From the NCBI GenBank assembly GCA_027659245.1, contig JAQDPW010000012.1:3945-60072 (forward strand): a stretch of 56,128 nucleotides of DNA, given 5' to 3'. Each line of letters starts with the position of its first letter. The first letter of the stretch is position 1. The translations under genes were made by a program, and so were the position numbers. This document shows, one piece after another, positions 17,107 through 25,988 of this stretch. Below the pieces are notes generated by a model, which saw only the letters and a list, made by a program, of their open reading frames with translations, did no database searches and was not told the DNA's origin. The stretch comes from Streptococcaceae bacterium AM104-57 (GTDB taxonomy: Bacteria > Bacillota > Bacilli > Lactobacillales > Streptococcaceae).

Positions 17107-17418
17107 ATGTCATTAACATCAAAACAACGTGCCTTCCTCAACAGCCAGGCACACACCCTCAAACCCATCATCCAAATCGGGAAAAATGGACTCAACGACC
17201 AAATCAAAACCAGCGTTCGTCAGGCACTTGATGCTCGTGAATTGATTAAGGTTACACTCTTGCAAAACACAGATGAAAACATCCACGAAGTAGCTGAAAT
17301 CTTGGAAGAAGAAATCGGTGTGGATACAGTCCAAAAAATCGGACGCATCTTGATTTTGTATAAACAATCAAGCAAGAAAGAAAATCGCAAGATTTCTAAA
17401 AAAGTAAAAGAAATCTAA
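17107..17418 (+). CDS. yhbY: ribosome assembly RNA-binding protein YhbY (CRM domain)
   Basis: This 103-residue single CRM-domain protein binds pre-50S particles. The core reads LKPIIQIGKNGLNDQI followed by ALDARELIKVTLL, with the GKNG/GxxG loop that is diagnostic of CRM RNA-binding domains. The C-terminus is Lys-rich. It sits in the yqeH-nadD cluster, as in other Firmicutes. The upstream multi-hairpin element lies immediately before the start, and no good Shine-Dalgarno is visible (TTTAAAGAAATT precedes ATG), so translation may depend on the structure upstream. Confidence 0.92.
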   Translation: MSLTSKQRAFLNSQAHTLKPIIQIGKNGLNDQIKTSVRQALDARELIKVTLLQNTDENIHEVAEILEEEIGVDTVQKIGRILILYKQSSKKENRKISKKVKEI

Positions 17419-17468
17419 GCATGACGCTCCAAAAACTGTTTTTACAGAAGACTAAAGGAGATTAGCCT

Positions 17469-18098
17469 ATGGCAATCGAACTATTAACTCCCTTTACCAA
17501 AGTGGAGTTAGAGCCAGAAATCAAGGATAAAAAACGTAAGCAAGTTGGAATCTTAGGGGGAAATTTTAACCCTGTTCATAATGCACACCTGATCGTGGCA
17601 GACCAAGTGCGTCAACAGTTGGGATTGGATCAGGTTCTGCTCATGCCTGAATACCAACCACCTCACGTAGACAAAAAAGAAACCATTCCTGAGCACCATC
17701 GCCTCAAGATGCTTGAATTGGCGATTGATGGAATCGAAGGTTTAGCTATTGATACCATCGAGCTGGAGCGTAAGGGTATTTCCTACACCTACGACACCAT
17801 GAAGATTTTGACAGAGAAAAATCCAGATACCGATTATTATTTCATTATCGGAGCCGACATGGTGGACTATCTGCCTAAGTGGTACCGAATTGATGAGCTG
17901 GTTGACATGGTTCAGTTTGTGGGGGTTCAGCGCCCACGCTACAAGGCAGGGACTTCTTATCCAGTCATCTGGGTGGATGTACCTCTTATGGATATTTCAT
18001 CTAGTATGGTGCGTGATTTTATTGCCCAAGGACGAACACCTAACTTTCTCTTGCCAAAACCAGTGCTAGACTATATTGAGAAAGAAGGGCTTTACTGA
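17469..18098 (+). CDS. nadD: nicotinate-nucleotide adenylyltransferase
   Basis: NadD makes deamido-NAD from nicotinate mononucleotide and ATP, in NAD biosynthesis. The protein has 209 residues. The nucleotidyltransferase motif appears as [15 protein letters not shown] (residues ~28-42), with the (T/H)xxH signature, and the C-terminal ISSSMVRD motif is present. The N-terminal ~25 residues are an extension typical of streptococcal NadD. The ribosome site is AAAGGAG. The stop overlaps the yqeK start by one base (TGATG). Confidence 0.94.
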   Translation: MAIELLTPFTKVELEPEIKDKKRKQVGILGGNFNPVHNAHLIVADQVRQQLGLDQVLLMPEYQPPHVDKKETIPEHHRLKMLELAIDGIEGLAIDTIELERKGISYTYDTMKILTEKNPDTDYYFIIGADMVDYLPKWYRIDELVDMVQFVGVQRPRYKAGTSYPVIWVDVPLMDISSSMVRDFIAQGRTPNFLLPKPVLDYIEKEGLY

Positions 18099-18691
18099 TG
18101 GCATACCAAGACTATATCAACTGTTCGCGTGAAGAATTGTTGGAAAAAATGGCAGAGCTCCTACCTGAAAAACGTCTAACCCATTGTCTGGGTGTAGAGC
18201 GTGCAGCCATAGAATTGGCTCAGCGCTTTGGTGTGGATGTTGAGAAGGCTGGTTTGGCAGGTCTCCTTCATGATTATGCTAAAAAGTTGTCAGATCAGGA
18301 ATTTTTAGACTTGATTGACCGTTATCAGCTAGACCCTGACCTCAAAAACTGGGGTAATAATGTCTGGCATGGTATGGTTGGCATCTACAAGATTCAAGAA
18401 GATTTAAACTTGCAAGATCCTGAAATTTTACGGGCTATCGAAATTCATACAGTCGGAGCAAGTCAGATGACAGACCTTGATAAAGTTATCTACGTCGCAG
18501 ACTATATCGAGCACAATCGTGCCTTTCCAGGTGTGGACCAGGCACGTGAGATTGCTGAACTATCACTAAATAAGGCAGTAGCTTACGAGACAGCTCATAC
18601 CGTGGAGCATTTAGCTCACCAGGGATTTCCCATCTATCCCCAAACCCTTGAAACCTATAACGCCTTTGTGCACTATTTGAAAGAGGACTAA
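18098..18691 (+). CDS. yqeK: YqeK HD-domain hydrolase (symmetrical Ap4A hydrolase type)
   Basis: This 197-residue HD-superfamily phosphohydrolase has H..HD motifs ([41 protein letters not shown]) in the order of the YqeK family. Members cleave diadenosine tetraphosphate symmetrically to ADP. It overlaps nadD by one base, so the two are translationally coupled, which fits a nucleotide-metabolism pairing. Confidence 0.92.
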   Translation: MAYQDYINCSREELLEKMAELLPEKRLTHCLGVERAAIELAQRFGVDVEKAGLAGLLHDYAKKLSDQEFLDLIDRYQLDPDLKNWGNNVWHGMVGIYKIQEDLNLQDPEILRAIEIHTVGASQMTDLDKVIYVADYIEHNRAFPGVDQAREIAELSLNKAVAYETAHTVEHLAHQGFPIYPQTLETYNAFVHYLKED

Positions 18692-19192
18692 ATGAAGACG
18701 GCTTTTATAATCATTGATGTTCAGAATATTTTAGTGGAAACTGGGTTTCAGACAAAAAGTCTATTGGAAAAAATTTCTTATTTACAAAACCAGGCTAGAA
18801 GCAAGAATATCGAAATTATTTATGTTCAACATATTGAGAACGCTGAAGCTCAAACATCAGAAGATTGGCAGTTATCTGAGCTTTTAAGTCGAAAACCTAA
18901 TGAAAAGGTCTTTCAGAAGAAGTATAACAGTATTTTCAAAGAAACTGGTTTAAAAGAATACTTGGATAAACAGGGGATTGAAAAATTAGTTTTATGTGGT
19001 ATGCAGACAGAATATTGTGTGGATACCTCTGTCAAGGTTGCCTTTGAATATGGCTATCAGCTTATTATTCCAGAAGGAACTTGCACAACGTTTGATGGCG
19101 ATGACATTCCAGCAGAAACGATAAATGAATTTTATGAGGGCATTTGGGAGGGGCGCTTTGCAGATGTCCTAGATTACAAATATATTTTCTAG
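18692..19192 (+). CDS. cysteine hydrolase, isochorismatase-like family
   Basis: This 166-residue protein has the catalytic Asp in FIIIDVQN, a Lys in VFQKKYNS and the nucleophile Cys in LCGMQTEYCVDTSVK, so the Asp-Lys-Cys triad of the isochorismatase/nicotinamidase superfamily is complete. The exact substrate is not determined. Its place in a nadD-containing cluster suggests an amide hydrolase, but it is shorter than PncA and lacks the clear metal site of nicotinamidase. It starts directly after the yqeK stop. Confidence 0.85.
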   Translation: MKTAFIIIDVQNILVETGFQTKSLLEKISYLQNQARSKNIEIIYVQHIENAEAQTSEDWQLSELLSRKPNEKVFQKKYNSIFKETGLKEYLDKQGIEKLVLCGMQTEYCVDTSVKVAFEYGYQLIIPEGTCTTFDGDDIPAETINEFYEGIWEGRFADVLDYKYIF

Positions 19193-19204
19193 AAAGAGGA
19201 CTAA

Positions 19205-19558
<354 letters not shown>

Positions 19559-19564
19559 AAGATG

Positions 19565-19592
19565 AACTCAGTTGTAGTCAACTGGGTTTCTT
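19565..19592 (+). terminator. hairpin terminator/attenuator after rsfS
   Basis: A 10-bp stem (19565-19574 AACTCAGTTG with 19579-19588, one G.T pair) with a 4-nt loop is followed by TCTTTG. The short U tract suggests partial termination inside the cluster. Confidence 0.6.
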
Positions 19593-19660
19593 TGCTTATT
19601 TTAGAAAATTGATGGAAAGGTAAAGAGCGAGTGGTGTTTGCCATGGAGGCTCTTGGTATC

Positions 19661-20407
19661 ATGATTATGGCAACTTATGAAACTTTTGCGGCTGTTTATG
19701 ATGCGGTCATGGACGACAGTTTATACGACAAATGGACGGATTTTTCCCTTCTGCATTTGCCCAAGACTAAGGAAAGAAAGAAACTCTTGGAGCTGGCTTG
19801 TGGTACAGGCATCCAGTCCGTTCGTTTTTCTCAAGCAGGTTTTAATGTGACTGGGCTTGATTTAAGCGCGGATATGTTGAAGATTGCCGAAAAGAGAGCG
19901 GCATCAGCCAAGCAAAAGATTGATTTCATTGAAGGCAACATGCTGGATTTGTCCAAGGCTGGTAAATACGACTTTGTCACATGTTACTCGGACTCAATCT
20001 GTTACATGCAGGGTGAGGTGGAAGTCGGGGACGTCTTTAAGGAAGTCTATAATGCCCTTAATGAAGATGGGGTCTTCATCTTTGATGTGCATTCGACCTA
20101 CCAGACAGATGAGGTTTTTCCAGGCTATTCTTACCATGAAAATGCAGAAGATTTCGCCATGCTTTGGGACACCTATGAGGATTCAGCACCACATTCTATC
20201 GTACATGAGCTGACCTTCTTTATCAAGGAGGCTGACGGTTCCTTTAGTCGCCACGATGAAGTGCATGAGGAGCGGACTTATGAGGTCCTGACCTATGATA
20301 TTTTGCTGGAACAGGCTGGCTTCAAATCCTTCAAACTTTATGCGGACTTTGAGGACAAAGAGCCTACAGAAACTAGCACCCGTTGGTTTTTTGTCGCGCA
20401 GAAGTAG
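19661..20407 (+). CDS. class I SAM-dependent methyltransferase (YqeM-like)
   Basis: This ~248-residue methyltransferase has motif I LLELACGTGIQSVRFS, then GLDLSADML and the YDFVTCYSDSICYM motif IV region. It is the streptococcal counterpart of YqeM in the rsfS-yqeM arrangement. The substrate is unknown. The start is uncertain. ATG 19661 lies 11 nt after GGAGG (19645-19649). ATG 19667 begins MATYETFAAVYD, where family similarity starts. Upstream ATG 19644 and GTG 19631 have poorer ribosome sites. Confidence 0.87.
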   Translation: MIMATYETFAAVYDAVMDDSLYDKWTDFSLLHLPKTKERKKLLELACGTGIQSVRFSQAGFNVTGLDLSADMLKIAEKRAASAKQKIDFIEGNMLDLSKAGKYDFVTCYSDSICYMQGEVEVGDVFKEVYNALNEDGVFIFDVHSTYQTDEVFPGYSYHENAEDFAMLWDTYEDSAPHSIVHELTFFIKEADGSFSRHDEVHEERTYEVLTYDILLEQAGFKSFKLYADFEDKEPTETSTRWFFVAQK

Positions 20408-20416
20408 GAGATTATC

Positions 20417-21235
20417 ATGATAAAAGGACAAGTTTGGCTATTAGTATTTATCTTATTTTATTTTGGCTTTTACTGCATAAAATTTAGAGATAATATTAGA
20501 CTTAAACCGTTAGTAGATATTAAAACTGAGTTTCAGAGTGATATTGATTTATTTTATGAACATATATCTTTTAAAAACTGGAAAAAAGCAATTGTGTCAA
20601 TCCTCTTGATTATAATAGGGATTTTTATCTTAGTATTTTTATCAATATTAGGTCTGTTTCTACTAATTTTAAAAATATCTTTATTATTTTTGAAGAAGAT
20701 TGTAATTTATGAAGCTGACAATAAATTTGAAATATTTAAATATGTGTTGCTTCCTATGATATTAGCGTATTTGTTTGGTGAATATGCCAAGACTGTTAAG
20801 ATAAGCAATACATCTTTAAATATAATAATTATTTTTGGAGATAAAATTATACAATTGTTTGGTGAATATTCAATTATTCCATTGACTTTGTTGATTTCTG
20901 CAACTGTATGTTATATATTCAAATTTTTAGTAAAAAATGATACAGATTTTATTAAGGAATTGTTTGAATATTTTTGGAACTGGATTAAAGTTCTTATAGT
21001 TACTTTGCTATTTATTTTAATTATTGGATCTTACTTACTCCTTTTAGATGAAGTAAAAAATAGTATCTCTAGTAAGGATCCATATACAATTATACCAATA
21101 TTTATTGCTAGTTGTATTGTTACATCCAAGATAATTGTTAGATTAATAGTTGTTAAAAGTAATAATGTGCCAATGAAGGCTAAACGACACCCCTTTAGAA
21201 CAAAAAGGAAATATAGACGTAGGAGATTTCCATGA
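20417..21235 (+). CDS. AT-rich polytopic membrane protein of unknown function
   Basis: This 272-residue protein has about six to seven membrane helices (starting near residues 5, 57, 110, 133, 150, 190 and 222) and a strongly basic tail ([19 protein letters not shown]). I do not recognise a family. Codon use and base composition are much more AT-rich than the neighbours on both sides. It sits inside an otherwise conserved housekeeping cluster and overlaps tmcAL by 4 bp (ATGA). This pattern suggests a recent gain. The last codons overlap the tmcAL ribosome site (GGAG within GTAGGAG). Confidence 0.75.
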   Translation: MIKGQVWLLVFILFYFGFYCIKFRDNIRLKPLVDIKTEFQSDIDLFYEHISFKNWKKAIVSILLIIIGIFILVFLSILGLFLLILKISLLFLKKIVIYEADNKFEIFKYVLLPMILAYLFGEYAKTVKISNTSLNIIIIFGDKIIQLFGEYSIIPLTLLISATVCYIFKFLVKNDTDFIKELFEYFWNWIKVLIVTLLFILIIGSYLLLLDEVKNSISSKDPYTIIPIFIASCIVTSKIIVRLIVVKSNNVPMKAKRHPFRTKRKYRRRRFP

Positions 21236-22329
21236 CCATTACAGGTATTATCGCGGAGTTCAATCCCTTTCATAATGGCCACAAATACCTACTAGAACAG
21301 GCAGAGGGGCTAAAGATTGTTGCCATGTCTGGGAATTTCATGCAAAGAGGTGAGCCTGCTATCGTGGACAAGTGGACACGGGCTCAGATGGCGTTGGAAA
21401 ACGGAGCAGACCTGGTAGTGGAATTGCCCTTTTTAGTCAGTGTTCAGGCAGCGGATTTCTTTGGACAAGGAGCTGTGGATATCTTGGCTCGCTTGGGCAT
21501 TGATAGCCTAGCTTTTGGGACTGAGGAAGTTCTGGATTATCGGAAAATTGCAGACCTATATTCAGAACGTGGTCAAGAGATGGAGCAATTTGTGGACAAT
21601 CTACCTGATTCCCTCTCCTATCCTCAGAAAACGCAAGCTATGTGGAAGGAATTTGCAGGTCTTGATTTTTCAGGCAATACGCCCAATCATGTCCTTGCTC
21701 TGGCCTATGCCAAGGCAGTTGCAGGACGAAATATCAGACTTCAGCCGATTCAGCGTCAGGGGGCGGGTTATCATTCTGTGGACAAGGATGTGGACTTTGC
21801 TTCGGCGACAGCCCTTCGTCAGCACCAAAGGGACAAAGATTTCTTAGAACGCTTTATGCCTTCTGTTGCCATATTTGAGCAGGCCGGTAAGGTGAGCTGG
21901 GAAGACTATTTTCCCTTGCTCCGCTATCAAATCTTGACAAATCCCGATCCAACTACTATTTATCAGGTCAATCAGGAAATGGCAGTGCGCATCAAGGATG
22001 CCATCAAGACAGCCCAGTCTGTTGACGAATTGGTCGAGGTAGTTGCTACCAAACGCTACACCAAAGCGCGTGTCAGACGCCTCTTGACCTATATCTTGGT
22101 GCAGGCAAGAGAAAGTGATTTGCCAGAAGCCATTCATGTCCTTGGATTTACCGAAAAAGGCAGGCAGCATCTTAAGTCTCTGAAAGGGCAGATCAATCTA
22201 GTCAGCCGAATTGGCAAAGAACCTTGGGATGCTATGACTCAAAAGGCAGACCAAGTCTACCAATTAGGAAATCCCAATCTCTTAGAGCAGAATTTTGGAA
22301 GAGTACCCATTAGAATAGAAACAAACTAA
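21232..22329 (+). CDS. tmcAL: tRNA(Met) cytidine acetate ligase TmcAL (YlbM)
   Basis: TmcAL makes N4-acetylcytidine at the wobble position of elongator tRNA-Met, using acetate and ATP. The protein has 365 residues. The N-terminal nucleotidyltransferase motif [17 protein letters not shown] (HxGH) and the [13 protein letters not shown] segment are diagnostic. Length is normal. It is the last gene of the cluster. Its stop codon lies at the start of one of two direct-repeat terminators. Confidence 0.93.
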   Translation: MTITGIIAEFNPFHNGHKYLLEQAEGLKIVAMSGNFMQRGEPAIVDKWTRAQMALENGADLVVELPFLVSVQAADFFGQGAVDILARLGIDSLAFGTEEVLDYRKIADLYSERGQEMEQFVDNLPDSLSYPQKTQAMWKEFAGLDFSGNTPNHVLALAYAKAVAGRNIRLQPIQRQGAGYHSVDKDVDFASATALRQHQRDKDFLERFMPSVAIFEQAGKVSWEDYFPLLRYQILTNPDPTTIYQVNQEMAVRIKDAIKTAQSVDELVEVVATKRYTKARVRRLLTYILVQARESDLPEAIHVLGFTEKGRQHLKSLKGQINLVSRIGKEPWDAMTQKADQVYQLGNPNLLEQNFGRVPIRIETN

Positions 22330-22352
22330 GTCTACTGTGAGGTGGACTTTTT
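22327..22352 (+). repeat. direct repeat copy 1 / terminator of tmcAL
   Basis: A 26-bp sequence begins at the tmcAL stop codon. It forms a 7-bp stem (AGTCTAC with GTGGACT) and ends in a T run, so it acts as a terminator. It matches 22971-22996 at 23 of 26 positions. The two copies flank the yefM-yoeB module. Confidence 0.75.
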
Positions 22353-22386
22353 TAAGTTTTTTCGAATAACTAGATAGAAAAGAAAA

Positions 22387-22400
22387 AACTTGTACAAGTT
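22387..22400. promoter_or_regulatory. probable YefM operator
   Basis: AACTTGTACAAGTT is a perfect 14-bp palindrome with the TGTACA core known from YefM operators. It sits directly before the -35 box of the module, as expected for autorepression by the YefM-YoeB complex. Confidence 0.75.
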
Positions 22401-22401
22401 C

Positions 22402-22430
22402 ATGACAATTTCTTTCTTTTCATGTATAAT
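22402..22430 (+). promoter_or_regulatory. yefM-yoeB promoter
   Basis: ATGACA (22402-22407) and TATAAT (22425-22430) are separated by 17 bp. The promoter lies downstream of the palindromic operator and upstream of the yefM ribosome site. Confidence 0.75.
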
Positions 22431-22460
22431 AATGGAAAAGAGGTAAAACGAGGTATGGTT

Positions 22461-22715
22461 ATGGAAGCAGTTCTTTACTCAACATTCCGAAATCATTTAA
22501 AGGACTACATGAAAAAGGTAAATGATGAATTTGAGCCTTTGACGGTGGTCAATAAAAATCCAGACGAGGACATTGTAGTCCTTTCAAAGAGCGAGTGGGA
22601 TAGTATTCAAGAAACTCTGAGAATCGCTCAAAATAAGGAACTATCTGACAAGGTCTTGCGAGGAATGGCTCAAGTTCGTGCTGGAAGCACTCAGATCCAT
22701 GTTATTGAGGAGTGA
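22461..22715 (+). CDS. yefM: antitoxin YefM (Phd/YefM family)
   Basis: This 84-residue antitoxin neutralises YoeB and represses its own promoter through its N-terminal DNA-binding fold. MEAVLYSTFRNHLKDYMKKV and VVLSKSEWDSIQETL are hallmark segments of streptococcal YefM. The start is ATG 22461, with GAGG (22450-22453) 7 nt upstream; the ATG at 22455 is too close to that site, and 22422 falls on the -10 box. The toxin starts 3 bp after its stop. Confidence 0.93.
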   Translation: MEAVLYSTFRNHLKDYMKKVNDEFEPLTVVNKNPDEDIVVLSKSEWDSIQETLRIAQNKELSDKVLRGMAQVRAGSTQIHVIEE

Positions 22716-22718
22716 TGA

Positions 22719-22973
22719 ATGCTACTCAAGTTTACAGAAGATGCGTGGGCAGATTATTGCTACTGGCAAACTCAGGACAAGAAAACGTTAAAAAGAATCA
22801 ATAAACTAATCAAGGATATTCAACGTGATCCCTTTACAGGAATTGGTAAACCAGAACCACTCAAGTATGACTACCAGGGAGCTTGGTCACGTCGTATTGA
22901 TGCAGAAAATCGCTTGATTTATATGATGGATGGAGATAGAGTGGCTTTCTTGTCCTTTAAAGATCATTACTAA
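22719..22973 (+). CDS. yoeB: mRNA interferase toxin YoeB
   Basis: This 84-residue RelE-superfamily toxin cleaves mRNA at the ribosomal A site. Key segments are EDAWADYCYWQTQDKKTLKR, IGKPEPLKYDYQGAWSRRID, ENRLIYMM and the C-terminal FKDHY. Its Glu (~E46), Arg (~R65) and His/Tyr end match the known catalytic residues of YoeB. It is co-transcribed with yefM. The stop codon lies within the second direct-repeat terminator. Confidence 0.94.
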   Translation: MLLKFTEDAWADYCYWQTQDKKTLKRINKLIKDIQRDPFTGIGKPEPLKYDYQGAWSRRIDAENRLIYMMDGDRVAFLSFKDHY

Positions 22974-22996
22974 GTCTACTTTGAGGTAGGCTTTTT
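22971..22996 (+). repeat. direct repeat copy 2 / terminator of yoeB
   Basis: This second copy (23 of 26 identical to 22327-22352) forms a stem AGTCTAC with GTAGGCT and a T run. It starts at the yoeB stop codon exactly as copy 1 starts at the tmcAL stop. The 22997-23188 gap then holds a palindrome (AAATCTTTAAAGATTT, near 23012), a CCCTA/TAGGG hairpin near 23044 and the rny promoter. Confidence 0.75.
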
Positions 22997-23130
22997 CTAA
23001 TTTGTGTGTAAAAAAATCTTTAAAGATTTGCTTAGTAACAATACCCTAGTTTATTAGGGAAAATAAGGATTTTAATCCCCGAAATAAGCAAAATAACTTC
23101 AAATTAAGGTTTGTTAAAAATCAATTTTTA

Positions 23131-23139
23131 TGGTAAAAT
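23131..23139 (+). promoter_or_regulatory. extended -10 promoter of rny
   Basis: TGG precedes TAAAAT (23134-23139), ~50 bp before the rny start. Confidence 0.5.
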
Positions 23140-23188
23140 GTATAAGAATGTAATTCATTCGGATTAACAAATTTAATGAGGTAAAAAC

Positions 23189-24802
23189 ATGGAAATCATG
23201 ACAATTGCGATTGTTGTTTTTGCCGTCATCATTGGTTTAGTCATTGGATATGTCAGCATCTCAGTCAAGATGAAATCATCACAAGAGGCTGCGGAGTTGA
23301 TGCTTTTAAATGCTGAACAAGAAGCAACTAATTTACGAGGACAAGCAGAGCGCGAAGCGGATTTATTACTCAATGAAGCTAAGAGCGAGAGCAAGTCTCT
23401 TAAAAAAGAAGCACTATTGGAGGCTAAAGAGGAAGCCAGAAAATACCGTGAAGAAGTGGACGCTGAATTTAAGTCAGAACGTCAAGAACTCAAACAAATC
23501 GAAAGTCGTTTGACGGAGAGAGCTACGAGCCTTGATCGTAAAGATGATAATTTAACGAACAAAGAAAAAACACTTGAACAAAAAGAACAAAGTATTTCTG
23601 ATAGAGCAAAAAACCTTGATGTACGTGAAGAACAACTAGAAGAAATTGAGAATCAAAAGCAAGCTGAACTAGAACGTATCGGAACTCTGACTCAGTCGGA
23701 AGCAAAAGACATTATCTTGGCTCAGACAGAGGAAAACTTGACTAAGGAAATTGCTAGTCGTATTCGTGAGGCTGAGCAAGAAGTTAAGGAACGTTCAGAT
23801 AAGCTGGCTAAGGATATCTTGGCTCAAGCCATGCAGAGAATTGCTGGTGAGTATGTGGCTGAGTCTACTAACTCTACGGTTCATCTGCCTGATGATACCA
23901 TGAAAGGTCGCATCATTGGTCGTGAAGGGCGTAACATCCGTACTTTTGAAAGTTTGACAGGGGTTGATGTCATCATTGATGATACGCCAGAAGTGGTAAC
24001 CTTGTCAGGTTTTGATCCTATCCGTCGCGAGATTGCCCGTATGACTATGGAAACCTTGCTTAAGGATGGACGTATCCACCCAGCTCGTATCGAAGAGTTG
24101 GTTGAGAAAAATCGTCAAGAGATTGATAACAAGATTCGTGAATATGGTGAAGCTGCAGCCTATGAAATTGGTGCACCGAACCTTCACCCTGACTTGATGA
24201 AGATCATGGGTCGCTTGCAGTTCCGTACTTCATACGGACAAAATGTCTTGCGTCATTCGATTGAAGTGGCTAAGTTGGCTGGTATCATGGCTAGCGAACT
24301 TGGTGAAAATGCTACCCTTGCCCGTCGTGCGGGATTCCTCCACGATATTGGGAAAGCCATTGACCGTGAAGTAGAAGGTAGCCACGTTGAGATTGGTACG
24401 GAATTAGCTCGCAAGTACAAGGAACACCCAGTTGTGGTCAATACTATTGCTAGTCACCACGGAGATGTAGAGCCTGAAAGTGTGATCGCAGTCATCGTTG
24501 CTGCAGCGGATGCCTTAAGTGCAGCCCGTCCAGGAGCTCGTAGTGAGTCACTCGAAAGCTACATCAAACGTCTCCATGATCTTGAAGAAATTGCTAATAG
24601 CTTTGAAGGTGTTCAAAATAGCTTTGCCCTTCAAGCTGGTCGCGAAATCCGCATTATGGTAAATCCAGGTCAAATCAAGGACGACAAGGTCACAATCTTG
24701 GCTCACAAAGTTCGTGAGAAAATCGAAAACAATCTCGATTATCCAGGAAATATCAAGGTAACCGTGATTCGTGAACTTCGTGCAGTTGATTATGCAAAAT
24801 AA
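23189..24802 (+). CDS. rny: ribonuclease Y
   Basis: This 537-residue membrane-anchored endoribonuclease starts bulk mRNA turnover. An N-terminal membrane helix (residues ~4-24) is followed by a long charged coiled coil (~30-190). The KH domain ([19 protein letters not shown]) and the HD domain ([14 protein letters not shown], then ASHHGDVEP) complete the standard order, ending in [20 protein letters not shown] lies 8 nt before the start at 23189. A second Met at codon 4 is a weaker alternative. Confidence 0.97.
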   Translation: MEIMTIAIVVFAVIIGLVIGYVSISVKMKSSQEAAELMLLNAEQEATNLRGQAEREADLLLNEAKSESKSLKKEALLEAKEEARKYREEVDAEFKSERQELKQIESRLTERATSLDRKDDNLTNKEKTLEQKEQSISDRAKNLDVREEQLEEIENQKQAELERIGTLTQSEAKDIILAQTEENLTKEIASRIREAEQEVKERSDKLAKDILAQAMQRIAGEYVAESTNSTVHLPDDTMKGRIIGREGRNIRTFESLTGVDVIIDDTPEVVTLSGFDPIRREIARMTMETLLKDGRIHPARIEELVEKNRQEIDNKIREYGEAAAYEIGAPNLHPDLMKIMGRLQFRTSYGQNVLRHSIEVAKLAGIMASELGENATLARRAGFLHDIGKAIDREVEGSHVEIGTELARKYKEHPVVVNTIASHHGDVEPESVIAVIVAAADALSAARPGARSESLESYIKRLHDLEEIANSFEGVQNSFALQAGREIRIMVNPGQIKDDKVTILAHKVREKIENNLDYPGNIKVTVIRELRAVDYAK

Positions 24803-24808
24803 ATAAGA

Positions 24809-24838
24809 AAGAGCAGTTGAAAAATTACTGCTTTTTTG
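24809..24838 (+). terminator. terminator after rny
   Basis: AGCAGT (24812-24817) pairs with ACTGCT (24827-24832), extended by A/T pairs and followed by six T. Confidence 0.7.
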
Positions 24839-24881
24839 TTACACTAGTTAGAAAGATTGTAGTGAACAGAAATGGCTTTAG

Positions 24882-25565
<684 letters not shown>

Positions 25566-25589
25566 AATTTAGAAAACAGGTACAAACAA

Positions 25590-25904
25590 ATGATGCTTAA
25601 ACCCTCTATTGATACCTTACTTGACAAGGTACCATCAAAATATTCACTCGTTATCTTGGAAGCAAAGCGTGCTCATGAATTAGAAGCTGGCGCACCTGCT
25701 ACTCAAGAATTTAAATCTGAAAAATCAACTCTTCGTGCCCTGGAAGAAATTGAATCAGGGAATGTAACCATCCACCCAGATCCAGAAGGGAAACGCGAAG
25801 CTGTTCGTCGTCGTATCGAAGAAGAAAGACGCTTGAGAGAAGAAGAAGAAAAGAAAATCAAAGAGCAAATCGCGAAAGAAAAAGAAGAAGGTGAAAAAAT
25901 TTAA
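25590..25904 (+). CDS. rpoZ: RNA polymerase omega subunit
   Basis: This 104-residue omega subunit helps fold and recruit beta-prime. The core [20 protein letters not shown] and [10 protein letters not shown] is conserved. The C-terminal half is a very charged Glu/Lys/Arg coiled coil, longer than in enterobacteria but usual for streptococci. The start could be the first or second of two adjacent ATG codons. The gene follows gmk by 24 bp. Confidence 0.95.
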   Translation: MMLKPSIDTLLDKVPSKYSLVILEAKRAHELEAGAPATQEFKSEKSTLRALEEIESGNVTIHPDPEGKREAVRRRIEEERRLREEEEKKIKEQIAKEKEEGEKI

Positions 25905-25988
25905 GGTTGGGGGGACTCAATCTTATTTTTTCTATTGCAAGAATACTCAATCAATTAAAAGGATTTAAGAAGAGAAGGAGGTGAGGAT

